Below are positions 7,143-15,121 of a stretch of DNA of 37,323 bases, in pieces. A program made the position numbers and the translations under genes. Location: assembly GCA_947455025.1 (NCBI GenBank), contig CANGLU010000022.1, positions 1-37,323 on the forward strand, written 5' to 3'. A model generated the notes under the pieces. It was given only the letters and a program-made list of their open reading frames with translations, did not search any database and was not told the DNA's origin. This DNA is from Hyphomicrobiales bacterium (GTDB lineage Bacteria > Pseudomonadota > Alphaproteobacteria > Rhizobiales > Beijerinckiaceae). Within the stretch, counting starts at the first letter, position 1, and each line of letters begins with the position of its first letter.

Positions 7143-8321
7143 CTAGATCAAACCGCGCTTCGCCAAATTACGCATCAAATGCGAGGCACCAAACGTCCAA
7201 GGCGGGCAATCATAGGCCGATTGCATCCGGCTAACGATGGAGCCGAGCTTCGGCGTGTGCACGGTCACGATATCGCCCATTTTATGCGTAAAGCCCTTGC
7301 CGGGCGCGTCACGGTCCTTGATCGGTGAATACATGGTTCCGGTGTAAAGCACTGCCCCGTCCGGATATTGGTGGTGCTTCCCAAGCATTTGCGCCGATAA
7401 ATCCGCCAGATCGCGGCTGATTTTGGCAAGCGAAGAGGAGCCTTCGAGCGAGAAACCATCCGGCCCCTCAACCCGCAACGTCACCACCGCTGTCCGCAAA
7501 TCATCGAGCGTAAACGCCCCATCGAAAAAGCGAATAAAAGGTCCCGTCACAGCCGAGGCATTGTTATCTTTCGCCTTGCCCAAAAGCAGCGCCGAGCGCC
7601 CTTCGACATCGCGCAAATTCACATCATTGCCGAGCATCCCGCCTACAATCTTTCCCGTTGAGGCAACTACAATCACCACTTCCGGTTCCGGATTGTTCCA
7701 GGTCGACATCGGATGCAATCCCGCATCCGCGCCCGTTCCAACCGCTGACATGGACGGGGCTTTGGTGAAGATTTCCGCATCCGGCCCAATGCCCACTTCA
7801 AGATATTGGCTCCACGCGCCTTGGGCGATTAAAACCTCTTTCAGCTTCATCGCGTCGGGCGAGCCGGGCTTCAGCTTGGAAAGATCATCGCCGATCAAAG
7901 CGGTGATTTCCGTCCGCAACTTCGCAGCCGCCTGAAAATCGCCGCGCGCTTTTTCCTCAATCACGCGCTCCAGCATGGAAACGGCAAAGGTAACGCCTGC
8001 GGCTTTGATGGCCTGCAAATCATTGGGCGCAATCAGCCATGGCTTGGTCGTGTCGCGGCCATCCGGCGGCGTATTGGCCAAAATAGCCTCAAGCGACCCG
8101 ATGTTTTCACCCTTCGCAGCCTTCAGGCTTGCGGCCGGATCGGCGGTTTCGCACAGATCCCGCATGGTCGGAAATGTCGAGGAGATATCGAAAACCCCAT
8201 CCGCGCGGATGGCGACGACCGACGGCCCATCCACATCCGGACGCCATACCCGTCCCGCGAGCACCCCGGCATAACCATCATCCGGCAAGGTCGTTTCTGG
8301 CTTTAGGGCAATCTTCGTCAT
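7143..8321 (-). CDS. Fumarylacetoacetase-fold 2-keto-3-deoxy-sugar-acid dehydratase (XylX-like)
   Basis: A 392-residue protein of the FAH superfamily, in the long form typified by Caulobacter XylX (2-keto-3-deoxy-D-xylonate dehydratase) rather than the 280-residue diketo-hydrolases. Resemblance to XylX, as I remember it, is strong across AAGVTFAVSMLERVIEEKAR, WSQYLEVGIGPDAEIFTK, WNNPEPEVV, GNDVNLRDVEGRSALLL and KDRDAPGKGFTHK. The metal-binding acidic residues of the fold are expected within those segments. The family reaction removes water from a 2-keto-3-deoxy-pentonate to give 2-oxoglutarate semialdehyde, the substrate proposed for the next gene. I chose ATG 8321 because GAGGAG lies just upstream; an in-frame upstream ATG (8393) has no such site and adds a basic, non-conserved stretch. 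It is divergent from the GarD/UxaA gene, leaving a 190-base shared promoter region in which I see no convincing operator. Confidence 0.87.
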   Translation of the reverse strand: MTKIALKPETTLPDDGYAGVLAGRVWRPDVDGPSVVAIRADGVFDISSTFPTMRDLCETADPAASLKAAKGENIGSLEAILANTPPDGRDTTKPWLIAPNDLQAIKAAGVTFAVSMLERVIEEKARGDFQAAAKLRTEITALIGDDLSKLKPGSPDAMKLKEVLIAQGAWSQYLEVGIGPDAEIFTKAPSMSAVGTGADAGLHPMSTWNNPEPEVVIVVASTGKIVGGMLGNDVNLRDVEGRSALLLGKAKDNNASAVTGPFIRFFDGAFTLDDLRTAVVTLRVEGPDGFSLEGSSSLAKISRDLADLSAQMLGKHHQYPDGAVLYTGTMYSPIKDRDAPGKGFTHKMGDIVTVHTPKLGSIVSRMQSAYDCPPWTFGASHLMRNLAKRGLI

Positions 8322-8511
8322 CGCGGCGCTCTCCTCAGACTTTGTTTTTATTCGCCCCCGACAATCGCGATTTTTTGCTCTGATGCAAGACATGAGCAGC
8401 TATGCAGCGCCGAACATCGAGAAATCCTTGCGAAATTATTCCGCTTCGGACACGATGCGAGAAGGCCAGACAAGCAAAAACCCAATCGGCCATATCATTT
8501 CGGAGAACGCC

Positions 8512-10044
8512 ATGAACGCCCCTGTTGCCAACGCCCCTCGTTTTGTCCGGTTGAATGCGGCCGATACCGTCGTGACCGCTGTCGACCCGATCGAGCCGGG
8601 TGCCGTCATTCATGGCGCAACCGCCAAAGTCCGCGTGCCGCGCGGTCATAAAATGGCCATCACCGGAATGGCACCGGGCGAACCGATCATCAAATTCGGC
8701 CAGATCATCGGCTTTTCCTTAAACGGCATCGAGCCGGGCGAATGGGTTCACGAGCACAATGTCGTGATGCATGATTTCGAGCGCGATTACCGCTTTGCCG
8801 AAGATGCGCGCAATGAAGAAATTCTCCCCGTCAGCCAACAAGCCACCTTTGAAGGCTTCCGCCGCGCCAATGGCTCGGTCGGCACCCGCAATTACATCGC
8901 CATTCTCACTTCGGTGAATTGCTCGGCCTCGGTTGCCCGCTTCATTGCGGAAGAGATCAACCGCTCGGATTTTTTAAAGGATTATCCCTCCATTGATGGC
9001 GTCATCCCGCTCGTGCAAGGCGGCGGCTGCGCGATTGATGTCAAGGGCGAAGGCTATGAGGTGCTGAAACGCACGCAATGGGGCTATGCCACCAATCCGA
9101 ATGTGGCAGGCGTGTTGATGGTCGGTCTTGGTTGCGAAGGCTTTCAGATTGGCCGCTGGAAAGAGGCCTACAACATCGTCGAAAGCGACACGTTCCGCAC
9201 CATGACCATTCAGGAAACAGGCGGCACCAAAAAGACCGTCGCCGCCGGTGTGGATGCCGTCAAAACCATGTTCCCGATTGCAGCCAAAGCCAAGCGCGAA
9301 ACCGTGCCCGCATCCGAACTTATGCTCGCATTGCAATGCGGCGGCTCGGATGGTTATTCGGGCATCACCGCTAACCCTGCCTTGGGTGCGGCGGTCGATG
9401 AACTCGTCCGCCACGGCGGCACGGCCATCCTCTCCGAGACGCCGGAAATTTACGGCGCCGAACATCTCCTCACCCGCCGTGCCGCCAACAAAGCCATCGG
9501 CGAAAAACTCGTCGAGCGCATCCATTGGTGGGAGGATTACACCGCGCGCAACAAGATGCAGATGAACAACAACCCGTCCCCCGGCAACAAGCTCGGCGGG
9601 CTCACCACCATCTTAGAAAAATCCCTCGGCGCCGCCGCCAAAGGCGGCACGACAACGCTTACCGGCGTCTATGAATACGCCGAAAAGGTCGACGCCAAGG
9701 GCTTCGTCTTCATGGACACCCCCGGCTATGACCCCGTCTCGGCCACGGGCCAAGTCGCAGGCGGCGCTAACATCCTTTGTTTCACCACAGGCCGCGGCTC
9801 CGCCTATGGCTGCAAGCCAACGCCATCGATCAAGCTCGCCACCAATTCCGAAGTCTACCGCAAGATGACCGACGACATGGACATCAATTGCGGCGACATC
9901 CTCGATGGCGTGTCGATCGAAGAAAAGGGCAAAGAAATTTTCGCGAAAGTGCTGGAAGTTGCTTCCGGCACGCGGTCTAAATCCGAAGATCTCGGCTATG
10001 GTGACGCCGAATTCGTGCCTTGGACGATTGGCGCTACGATGTGA
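8512..10044 (+). CDS. Altronate/galactarate dehydratase family protein (GarD/UxaA-like)
   Basis: A 510-residue protein close in size to GarD (about 523) and UxaA (about 495). These iron-dependent cytosolic enzymes dehydrate sugar acids to keto-deoxy acids. A SAF domain occupies the N-terminus (about residues 15-85), followed by the linker FEGFRRANGSVGTRNYIAI and the large catalytic domain. Family motifs include VIGLGCE-like VGLGCEGF, LQCGGSDGYSGITANPALG, NPSPGNKLGG and FTTGRGSAYGCKPTPSIKLATN. Details such as GSVGTRN and PASELMLALQCGGSD look nearer GarD than UxaA, but the substrate is not fixed by sequence. ATG 8512 is preferred over an upstream in-frame ATG (8383) because GGAG sits six bases before it and the extra 43 residues look non-conserved. 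It is divergent from the XylX-like operon, suggesting one pathway. Confidence 0.92.
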   Translation: MNAPVANAPRFVRLNAADTVVTAVDPIEPGAVIHGATAKVRVPRGHKMAITGMAPGEPIIKFGQIIGFSLNGIEPGEWVHEHNVVMHDFERDYRFAEDARNEEILPVSQQATFEGFRRANGSVGTRNYIAILTSVNCSASVARFIAEEINRSDFLKDYPSIDGVIPLVQGGGCAIDVKGEGYEVLKRTQWGYATNPNVAGVLMVGLGCEGFQIGRWKEAYNIVESDTFRTMTIQETGGTKKTVAAGVDAVKTMFPIAAKAKRETVPASELMLALQCGGSDGYSGITANPALGAAVDELVRHGGTAILSETPEIYGAEHLLTRRAANKAIGEKLVERIHWWEDYTARNKMQMNNNPSPGNKLGGLTTILEKSLGAAAKGGTTTLTGVYEYAEKVDAKGFVFMDTPGYDPVSATGQVAGGANILCFTTGRGSAYGCKPTPSIKLATNSEVYRKMTDDMDINCGDILDGVSIEEKGKEIFAKVLEVASGTRSKSEDLGYGDAEFVPWTIGATM

Positions 10045-10058
10045 GGGGGAAACCCTCA
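10042..10058 (+). terminator. Weak hairpin at the end of the GarD/UxaA gene
   Basis: TGAGGG pairs with CCCTCA across GGAAA, and the stem begins at the stop codon itself. No T run follows, so termination here would be weak or Rho-assisted. The remaining gap up to the toxin promoter shows nothing else recognisable. Confidence 0.3.
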
Positions 10059-10139
10059 TGGTTGGCTGGCGCGACGGAACGCCGTGAACGACGCATATTA
10101 ATATGATTGGCATTCCCGAGTGAGTCGGTAAGGGTATGC

Positions 10140-10168
10140 TTGACAATTTATGAGTACATACTCATAAT
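10140..10168 (+). promoter_or_regulatory. Toxin-antitoxin promoter with embedded palindromic operator
   Basis: A perfect -35 TTGACA (10140-10145) and a -10 CATAAT (10163-10168) lie exactly 17 bases apart. The spacer and -10 are covered by TTATGAGTA-CA-TACTCATAA (10148-10167), a perfect 9-bp inverted repeat, as expected for an operator bound by the antitoxin or the toxin-antitoxin complex. Transcription would start near 10175, only about three bases before the toxin ATG. Confidence 0.8.
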
Positions 10169-10177
10169 GAGAAACAG

Positions 10178-10555
10178 ATGAAGGATTTACCTTCGCCTAC
10201 ACGACCTTTGATATGGGTTGGTTCAAGTCGAAAAGATTACGGTGAGTTTCCAATCGCCGTTCAAGAATTGTGTGGCTTTGAGCTTTTCCTAGCTCAAACC
10301 GGGCAATTTCCACCCTCAGCTAAGCCGCTGAAGGGCTTTGGCGGTGGGCTTGTTGAGTTGATAAGTAGGTATGATGGCGACGCGTTTCGAACGGTTTATA
10401 CCGTGCGTTTTGAGAAGGCAGTTTATGTGCTTCACGCGTTCAAGAAAAAATCCAAATCGGGAATTAAGACACCTCAGACCGATATTGAATTAATCAAACG
10501 CCGCTTGCGTGATGCGGAACAAGATTACGCAATGCGCATCAATGGAAGGCAATAA
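10178..10555 (+). CDS. Type II toxin, phage Gp49-like / RelE-ParE superfamily (HigB-type)
   Basis: A 125-residue basic protein matching the Gp49-like toxin family (COG4679 type). Recognisable parts are PLIWVGSSRKDY at the start, AKPLKGFGGGLVELISRYDGDAFRTVYTVRF in the middle, and AVYVLHAFKKKSKSGIKTP, which holds the conserved basic patch. Proteins of this fold usually act as ribosome-dependent mRNA interferases in the cytosol, neutralised by the downstream antitoxin; that activity is inferred from family membership. The toxin-first order is as in higBA pairs. The start is at 10178, which keeps the usual short lead before PLIWVGSS, although no good Shine-Dalgarno site fits between the predicted transcript start and the ATG. 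Base composition here is visibly richer in A and T than in the flanking metabolic genes, compatible with acquisition by transfer. Confidence 0.88.
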   Translation: MKDLPSPTRPLIWVGSSRKDYGEFPIAVQELCGFELFLAQTGQFPPSAKPLKGFGGGLVELISRYDGDAFRTVYTVRFEKAVYVLHAFKKKSKSGIKTPQTDIELIKRRLRDAEQDYAMRINGRQ

Positions 10556-10559
10556 GGCG

Positions 10560-10898
10560 ATGAGCAAACACGTGGCCGAGATTCATAAAGGATCGGAAAA
10601 CATCTTTGCCGACTTGGGCCTGCCCGATGCGGATAGCCATTTTCTGAAAGCCAAGATCGTAGCTGAACTTTATCGTCTTACGAACAGCTTAGGCCTAACC
10701 CAATCAAAGGCAGGCGTCTTGATGGGTATATCCCAACCTGAAGTATCGAGACTTTTCAAAGGTCAATTTCGTGAATATTCGATAGAGCGATTGATGATGT
10801 TCTTGACCGGCTTCAATCGAGATATCGAGATTACCGTCAAGCCTCGTTTGGAGGATAGCGGTAGGGGCGAGATTAGGTTTAGTTTTGATGGGGCGTAA
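10560..10898 (+). CDS. XRE-family helix-turn-helix antitoxin (HigA-type)
   Basis: A 112-residue DNA-binding protein that pairs with the Gp49-like toxin. The helix-turn-helix is clear at about residues 46-68 (LTQSKAGVLMGISQPEVSRL), preceded by a short N-terminal helix region and followed by a C-terminal segment ending EIRFSFDGA. Family members bind the toxin and repress their own operon. The palindrome inside the promoter at 10148-10167 is the obvious candidate binding site. The ATG at 10560 lies four bases after the toxin stop, with GGAAGG inside the toxin gene's end (10544-10549) as ribosome site. An earlier in-frame ATG (10509) would overlap the toxin by 47 bases and lacks family-like sequence. 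Confidence 0.9.
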   Translation: MSKHVAEIHKGSENIFADLGLPDADSHFLKAKIVAELYRLTNSLGLTQSKAGVLMGISQPEVSRLFKGQFREYSIERLMMFLTGFNRDIEITVKPRLEDSGRGEIRFSFDGA

Positions 10899-10921
10899 GC
10901 CGGACCGACGGTAAGTACCCC

Positions 10922-11305
10922 TCACCGCGTCGCCATATACCCTGCCACCAGCAATTCCGCCGTCGCTGGGTTACACGCCATCGGGATGTCATACACCAGA
11001 GCCAACCGCGTGAGCGCTTTCACATCCACATCATGCGGGTGGGGGGAAAGCGGGTCGACGAAGAACACCAGCCCGTCGATTTTGCCTTCCGCGATTAAGG
11101 CGCCGATCTGTTGATCGCCGCCCAAGGGGCCGCTTTTCATCCGCTCGATGGTGAGCTCTGGACAACGCTCTAAAATGCGTGTGCCGGTCGTGCCCGTTGA
11201 TACGATATCGCACAGGGCCAGATTGTCGCGATGCTTCTCGGCCCAATCGACCATGCGGTTTTTCATCTGATCGTGGGCGATAAGCGCGAGTTTAAAACGG
11301 GCCAT
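10922..11305 (-). CDS. mgsA: Methylglyoxal synthase
   Basis: A 127-residue protein, shorter than E. coli MgsA (152) mainly at the C-terminus but covering the whole catalytic fold. The enzyme converts dihydroxyacetone phosphate to methylglyoxal and phosphate, an overflow route that bypasses lower glycolysis when phosphate is short. Visible landmarks are [10 protein letters not shown] with the active-site region near residues 11-12, the phosphate-binding STGTTG loop, [22 protein letters not shown] holding the catalytic aspartate, and [21 protein letters not shown] 11305 is preceded by AAGGA; upstream in-frame starts lack one and extend past the conserved beginning. It is divergent from the nucleoside operon. 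Nucleoside phosphorolysis yields ribose-1-phosphate and so triose phosphates, but a functional link is only a guess. Confidence 0.95.
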   Translation of the reverse strand: MARFKLALIAHDQMKNRMVDWAEKHRDNLALCDIVSTGTTGTRILERCPELTIERMKSGPLGGDQQIGALIAEGKIDGLVFFVDPLSPHPHDVDVKALTRLALVYDIPMACNPATAELLVAGYMATR

Positions 11306-11444
11306 AACAGCGTGTCCTTTTTTCGAAGTGAGCAACGCCACCATAAGGCCCCGCGGCCCATTTCGAAAGCATGCGCTTAAGCGATAGATTTGCCGCAAAA
11401 AGTGACTTCACGCTTTGGCTGCGCCGTGCCATGGTCAGGCTCAG

Positions 11445-11462
11445 GCAGCCTAGCCGGGCTGC
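11445..11462 (+). other. Small hairpin in the leader of the nucleoside transport operon
   Basis: GCAGCC pairs with GGCTGC across a six-base loop, 26 bases before the binding-protein start and just before the ribosome site AGAGGGG. It could affect translation or mRNA stability. I see no purine-riboswitch architecture in the 182-base gap. The rest of the gap holds only the two divergent 5' regions. Confidence 0.25.
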
Positions 11463-11487
11463 GCGATTGTTAAAGAGGGGATTTTCC

Positions 11488-12480
11488 ATGCGTTCCTTTA
11501 TTCTCGGTGCGATGATGACGGCGGGTCTGACGCTCGCTGCTCACGCCGATACCATCAAGCCAGCCATTGTGTATGATCTTGGCGGCAAATTTGATAAATC
11601 CTTCAATGAAGGCGTGTTCCACGGTGCCGAAGCGTTCCAGAAGTCCTCGGGCGTTGAATTCCGCGACTTCGAAATCCAGAACGACGCGCAGCGCGAGCAG
11701 GCGCTTCGGCGCTTTGCGAAAGACGGTTTCTCGCCGATCTTAGCTGTTGGCTTCAGCCAGGCATCCGCCGTTGAAAAGGTCGCCAAAGAATTTCCCGATA
11801 CGAAATTCTCGATCATCGACATGGTTGTTGATGCGCCGAATGTGCAGTCGATCGTGTTTAAAGAACAGGAAGGCTCCTTCCTCGTCGGTCTACTGGCTGC
11901 AAAAGCCTCCAAGACCGGGAAAGTCGGCTTTGTTGGCGGCATGGATATCCCGCTGATCCGTCGCTTTGCCTGCGGCTATGTGCAGGGCGCGAAATACGCC
12001 AATCCAAAGGCTGAAGTGTTGCAAAACATGACGGGCACCACGGGTGCTGCATGGAATGACCCTGTGAAGGGTGCCGAACTCGCCAAATCGCAAATCGATC
12101 GTGGCGCGGATGTGGTGTACCACGCCGCGGGCGGCACGGGTGTTGGCGTTCTTCGCGCCACGGCGGATGCGGGCAAGCTCGGCATCGGTGTTGATTCGAA
12201 CCAGAACGGCATGCATCCCGGCAAGGTTCTCACCTCCATGCTAAAGCGCGTCGACAATGCCACGATTGCCTCTTTCCAAGCCGCGAAAGATGGCACCTGG
12301 AAGCCGGGCATCAGCGTTTTGGGTCTCAAAGAAAACGGCGTCGGCTGGGCCTTAGATGACAACAACAAGGACCTCATCACGGCCGATATGAAGGCCGCTG
12401 TTGAAGCTGCAACGGCAGATATTGCTTCGGGCAAAATCACGGTCCACGATTATATGTCGGACAGCAAGTGCCCCGACTAA
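11488..12480 (+). CDS. BMP/PnrA-family nucleoside-binding periplasmic lipoprotein-type ABC substrate-binding protein
   Basis: A 330-residue exported binding protein. The N-terminus is a classic Sec signal (basic MRSF, hydrophobic core, AHA before cleavage near residue 20) without a lipobox cysteine. This argues for a soluble periplasmic protein in a Gram-negative cell rather than a lipoprotein. The BMP-domain landmarks are VYDLGGKFDKSFNEG, GVEFRDFEIQNDAQREQAL, VGFVGGMDIPLIRRFACGY and YHAAGGTGVGVL...GIGVDSNQNG. PnrA-like members bind purine nucleosides, and the linked deaminase and phosphorylase genes support a nucleoside ligand. ATG 11488 has GAGGGG upstream; an earlier in-frame ATG (11371) would bury the signal peptide. 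It is the first gene of a six-gene operon. Confidence 0.92.
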   Translation: MRSFILGAMMTAGLTLAAHADTIKPAIVYDLGGKFDKSFNEGVFHGAEAFQKSSGVEFRDFEIQNDAQREQALRRFAKDGFSPILAVGFSQASAVEKVAKEFPDTKFSIIDMVVDAPNVQSIVFKEQEGSFLVGLLAAKASKTGKVGFVGGMDIPLIRRFACGYVQGAKYANPKAEVLQNMTGTTGAAWNDPVKGAELAKSQIDRGADVVYHAAGGTGVGVLRATADAGKLGIGVDSNQNGMHPGKVLTSMLKRVDNATIASFQAAKDGTWKPGISVLGLKENGVGWALDDNNKDLITADMKAAVEAATADIASGKITVHDYMSDSKCPD

Positions 12481-14021
12481 TGAATCCGATGGCGGGACAA
12501 GCGCCCGCCATCGCTCTTTCCGGTATCGATAAACGCTTCGGCGAGGTTCGCGCGAACAGTAACGTGAACCTCGCCGTCGCAAGCGGCTCCGTGCATGGAA
12601 TCGTCGGCGAAAACGGCGCGGGTAAATCGACCTTGATGTCGATCCTCTACGGCTTTTACGAAGCCGATCGCGGCACCATTCATATCCATGGCAATCAAGT
12701 CCGCATCCGCTCGCCGAAAGAGGCCATCGCGTTAGGCATCGGCATGGTGCATCAGCATTTCATGTTGGTCGAACCCTTGAGCGTCATCGATAATGTCATG
12801 CTGGGCGCTGAAGGTGGCCCCATCCTCGCCAAGGGCGAAGCGCAGATGCGCGCCGCACTCGCCCAACTCGCTGAAACCTATGGCTTGGTGATTGATCCCG
12901 ACGCGGTAGTCGGCGATCTCCCCGTCGGCCTGCAACAACGCGTTGAAATTCTAAAAGCGTTGGTGCGCGGTGCCGATATTTTGATCTTGGATGAACCCAC
13001 CGCCGTGCTCACACCCGATGAAGCCGAGCAACTTTTCGTGCTGCTGCGCACACTCGCCGCGCAAGGTAAAACCGTCATCCTCATCACGCATAAACTCAAC
13101 GAGATCATGGCCGTTACCGATAACGTCTCGGTCATGCGGCGCGGCGAGATGGTTGCAACCCTTAAAACCGCCGAAACCTCGCCCGCGCAATTGGCCGATC
13201 AGATGGTCGGCCGCCATGTGCTTTTGGACGTCTCCAAAGGCCCTGCGAAACTCGGCCCCGTGCGTCTCAGCGTCGAACATCTCATCATCCGCGATGCGCA
13301 TTCATCGCTGCGGGTCAAAGATGTTTCGTTTGAAATTCGAGCGGGCGAAATTCTGGGTCTTGCAGGTGTCGCAGGCAATGGCCAGAGCGAGCTTTTGGAA
13401 GCGCTTGCGGGCATCATCACCCCTACGCTCGGCAGCATCACGCTCGACGGCCAAGATTTGATTACCCTCGCCCCCACGCCCGCCGAGCGGCGCGAACAGG
13501 GCGTGTTGCACATCCCCGAAGACCGCCAACGCATGGGCCTCGTGCCCGCCTTTAGCGCGGCGGAGAGTATGATCCTAGGCTTCCAGTCGGACAACGCCTT
13601 TGGCACGGGTCCAATGCTCTCAACCGCTGCGATCCAAACCCATACCGCGAAAGAGATGGATCTCTACGATATCCGCCCGCGTGACGCTTCGCTGAAGACC
13701 GCCAAATTCTCCGGCGGCAATCAGCAAAAAATCGTGCTGGCGCGCGAGATCGAGCATCGCCCGAAAGTGCTGCTCGTCGGCCAACCCACGCGCGGGGTCG
13801 ATGTTGGTGCCATCGAGTTCATCCACAAACGCCTGATTGCGTTGCGCGATGCAGGTGTCGCCATTCTTCTCGTCTCCGTTGAGCTCGATGAAATCATGAG
13901 CCTGTCGGACCGCATTATCGTCATGTGCGGCGGTGTCATCACGGGCGAACGCACGCCAGAAACAACGAGTGATCGCGATCTTGGCTTGCTCATGGCAGGC
14001 GTCACGGAGCGCGCCGCATGA
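12480..14021 (+). CDS. Nucleoside ABC transporter ATP-binding protein (tandem ABC domains)
   Basis: A 513-residue cytosolic ATPase with two ABC domains, as in RbsA, MglA and NupA. Domain 1 carries Walker A GENGAGKST (about residues 37-45) and Walker B ILILDEPTAVLTPDEA, with a degenerate signature around VGLQQR. Domain 2 has the degenerate P-loop GVAGNGQSE, the signature FSGGNQQK and the divergent Walker B VLLVGQPTRGVDVG. Such asymmetry, one canonical and one degenerate site, is normal in this family. ATG 12480 shares its A with the TAA stop of the binding-protein gene, which indicates coupled translation; a GTG at 12468 would give four more residues. The next gene overlaps by four bases (ATGA). 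The ATPase would power the two permeases encoded after it. Confidence 0.95.
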   Translation: MNPMAGQAPAIALSGIDKRFGEVRANSNVNLAVASGSVHGIVGENGAGKSTLMSILYGFYEADRGTIHIHGNQVRIRSPKEAIALGIGMVHQHFMLVEPLSVIDNVMLGAEGGPILAKGEAQMRAALAQLAETYGLVIDPDAVVGDLPVGLQQRVEILKALVRGADILILDEPTAVLTPDEAEQLFVLLRTLAAQGKTVILITHKLNEIMAVTDNVSVMRRGEMVATLKTAETSPAQLADQMVGRHVLLDVSKGPAKLGPVRLSVEHLIIRDAHSSLRVKDVSFEIRAGEILGLAGVAGNGQSELLEALAGIITPTLGSITLDGQDLITLAPTPAERREQGVLHIPEDRQRMGLVPAFSAAESMILGFQSDNAFGTGPMLSTAAIQTHTAKEMDLYDIRPRDASLKTAKFSGGNQQKIVLAREIEHRPKVLLVGQPTRGVDVGAIEFIHKRLIALRDAGVAILLVSVELDEIMSLSDRIIVMCGGVITGERTPETTSDRDLGLLMAGVTERAA

Positions 14022-15121
14022 GCACGCCGATTGAACTTCCAAAATGGGCCGATGTCAGCCTCGTTCCCATCCTCGCGGTGATCGTTGCTTTTCTCGTTGC
14101 GGGCCTTGTCGTACTCGGCATCGGCGAAAACCCCGTTAAAGCCACGGTGCTTCTCATCCAAGGCGCGTTAGGCTCGGGCGAAGGCATTGGCTACACGCTC
14201 TATTACGCGACAAATTTCATCTTCACCGGTCTTGCCGTTGCCATCACTTTTCACGCGGGCCTCTTCAACATCGGCGGCGAAGGCCAAGCGACCATGGGTG
14301 GCCTTGGTGCTGCTCTTATTTGTCTGAATCTGGATTTTCTGCCTTGGTACATCGTCCTTCCGCTCGCCATTTTAGGCGCAATGGCGCTGGGCGCTTTATG
14401 GGCCTTTATTCCGGGCTATCTGCAAGTCAAACGCGGCAGCCATGTGGTCATCACCACGATCATGTTTAATTTTTTGGCAGCCACCTTGGTCGTGTATTTG
14501 CTCGTCAATGTCATCGGCAAACCCGGTTCCATGTCGCCGGAAACCCGCGTCTTTGCAGCTTCCGCGCATCTGCCCTATCTGCACGAAGCTCTGGCCTATT
14601 TCGGCCTAAAAATTCCAAAATCGCCGCTCAATCTTTCCTTTGTTTTGGCGCTCTTAGCTTCCGCCTTTGTCTGGATTACCGTCTGGCACACCAAACTTGG
14701 CTACGCCATTCGCACCGTGGGCCATAGCCCAACAGCTGCCACCTATGCCGGCATTTCCATCGGTCGCATTACGTTGATCTCTATGGCGATGTCGGGCGCG
14801 TTGGCCGGCATGCTCGCGGTCAACGAAATTTTAGGCGTGCAAACCCGCTTGCTGCTCGAATTTTCATCGGGCTATGGCTTTATCGGCATAGCAGTTGCGT
14901 TGATGGGCCGCGCGCATCCCGTTGGCATTGTTTTAGCCTCCATCCTGTTCGGCATGCTCTATCAAGGTGGCACCGAACTCTCGTTTGAAATGCCGCGTGT
15001 GACGCGCGATATGATCGTCGCTATTTCCGGCCTCGTTATCCTCTTTGCAGGCGCGCTTGATGGCTTGATCCGCCGACCCGTTGCAGGCGTCTTCGCCCGT
15101 TTCTTGAAAAGCGGGGCATGA
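14018..15121 (+). CDS. Nucleoside ABC transporter permease 1 (BPD_transp_2 family)
   Basis: A 367-residue inner-membrane protein with a long first hydrophobic helix (VPILAVIVAFLVAGLVVLGIG) and roughly eight to ten membrane segments in all. The FHAGLFNIGGEGQATMGGLGAAL stretch is diagnostic of the RbsC/NupB-like permease family, as are VKRGSHVVITTIMFNF and the coupling-loop region TKLGYAIRTVGHSPTAATYAGIS, the likely contact with the ATPase. It overlaps the ATPase gene and the next permease gene by four bases each, so the three are probably translated in a coupled way. With permease 2 it would form the heterodimeric channel for nucleosides delivered by the BMP protein. Confidence 0.93.
   Translation: MSTPIELPKWADVSLVPILAVIVAFLVAGLVVLGIGENPVKATVLLIQGALGSGEGIGYTLYYATNFIFTGLAVAITFHAGLFNIGGEGQATMGGLGAALICLNLDFLPWYIVLPLAILGAMALGALWAFIPGYLQVKRGSHVVITTIMFNFLAATLVVYLLVNVIGKPGSMSPETRVFAASAHLPYLHEALAYFGLKIPKSPLNLSFVLALLASAFVWITVWHTKLGYAIRTVGHSPTAATYAGISIGRITLISMAMSGALAGMLAVNEILGVQTRLLLEFSSGYGFIGIAVALMGRAHPVGIVLASILFGMLYQGGTELSFEMPRVTRDMIVAISGLVILFAGALDGLIRRPVAGVFARFLKSGA

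Noticed and set aside
8380-8410. Possible operator TGCTC...GAGCA between the divergent sugar-acid genes
   Set aside because: Arms of only five bases with 13 bases between and no second copy; too weak to call.
8383-8511. N-terminal extension of the GarD/UxaA protein by 43 residues
   Set aside because: The extension has no conserved sequence, overlaps the divergent promoter region, and the ATG at 8512 has a good GGAG site.
11374-11383. Ten-base palindrome CGCTTAAGCG before the nucleoside operon, also at 4692-4701
   Set aside because: The second occurrence spans the stop codon of the sugar kinase gene and the 5-base gap beside it, the flanks differ, and a 10-base palindrome is likely to recur by chance; not evidence of an operator.
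11306-11487. Purine riboswitch upstream of the nucleoside transport operon
   Set aside because: I looked for the three-way junction and its conserved loop bases and found only one short hairpin near the start codon.
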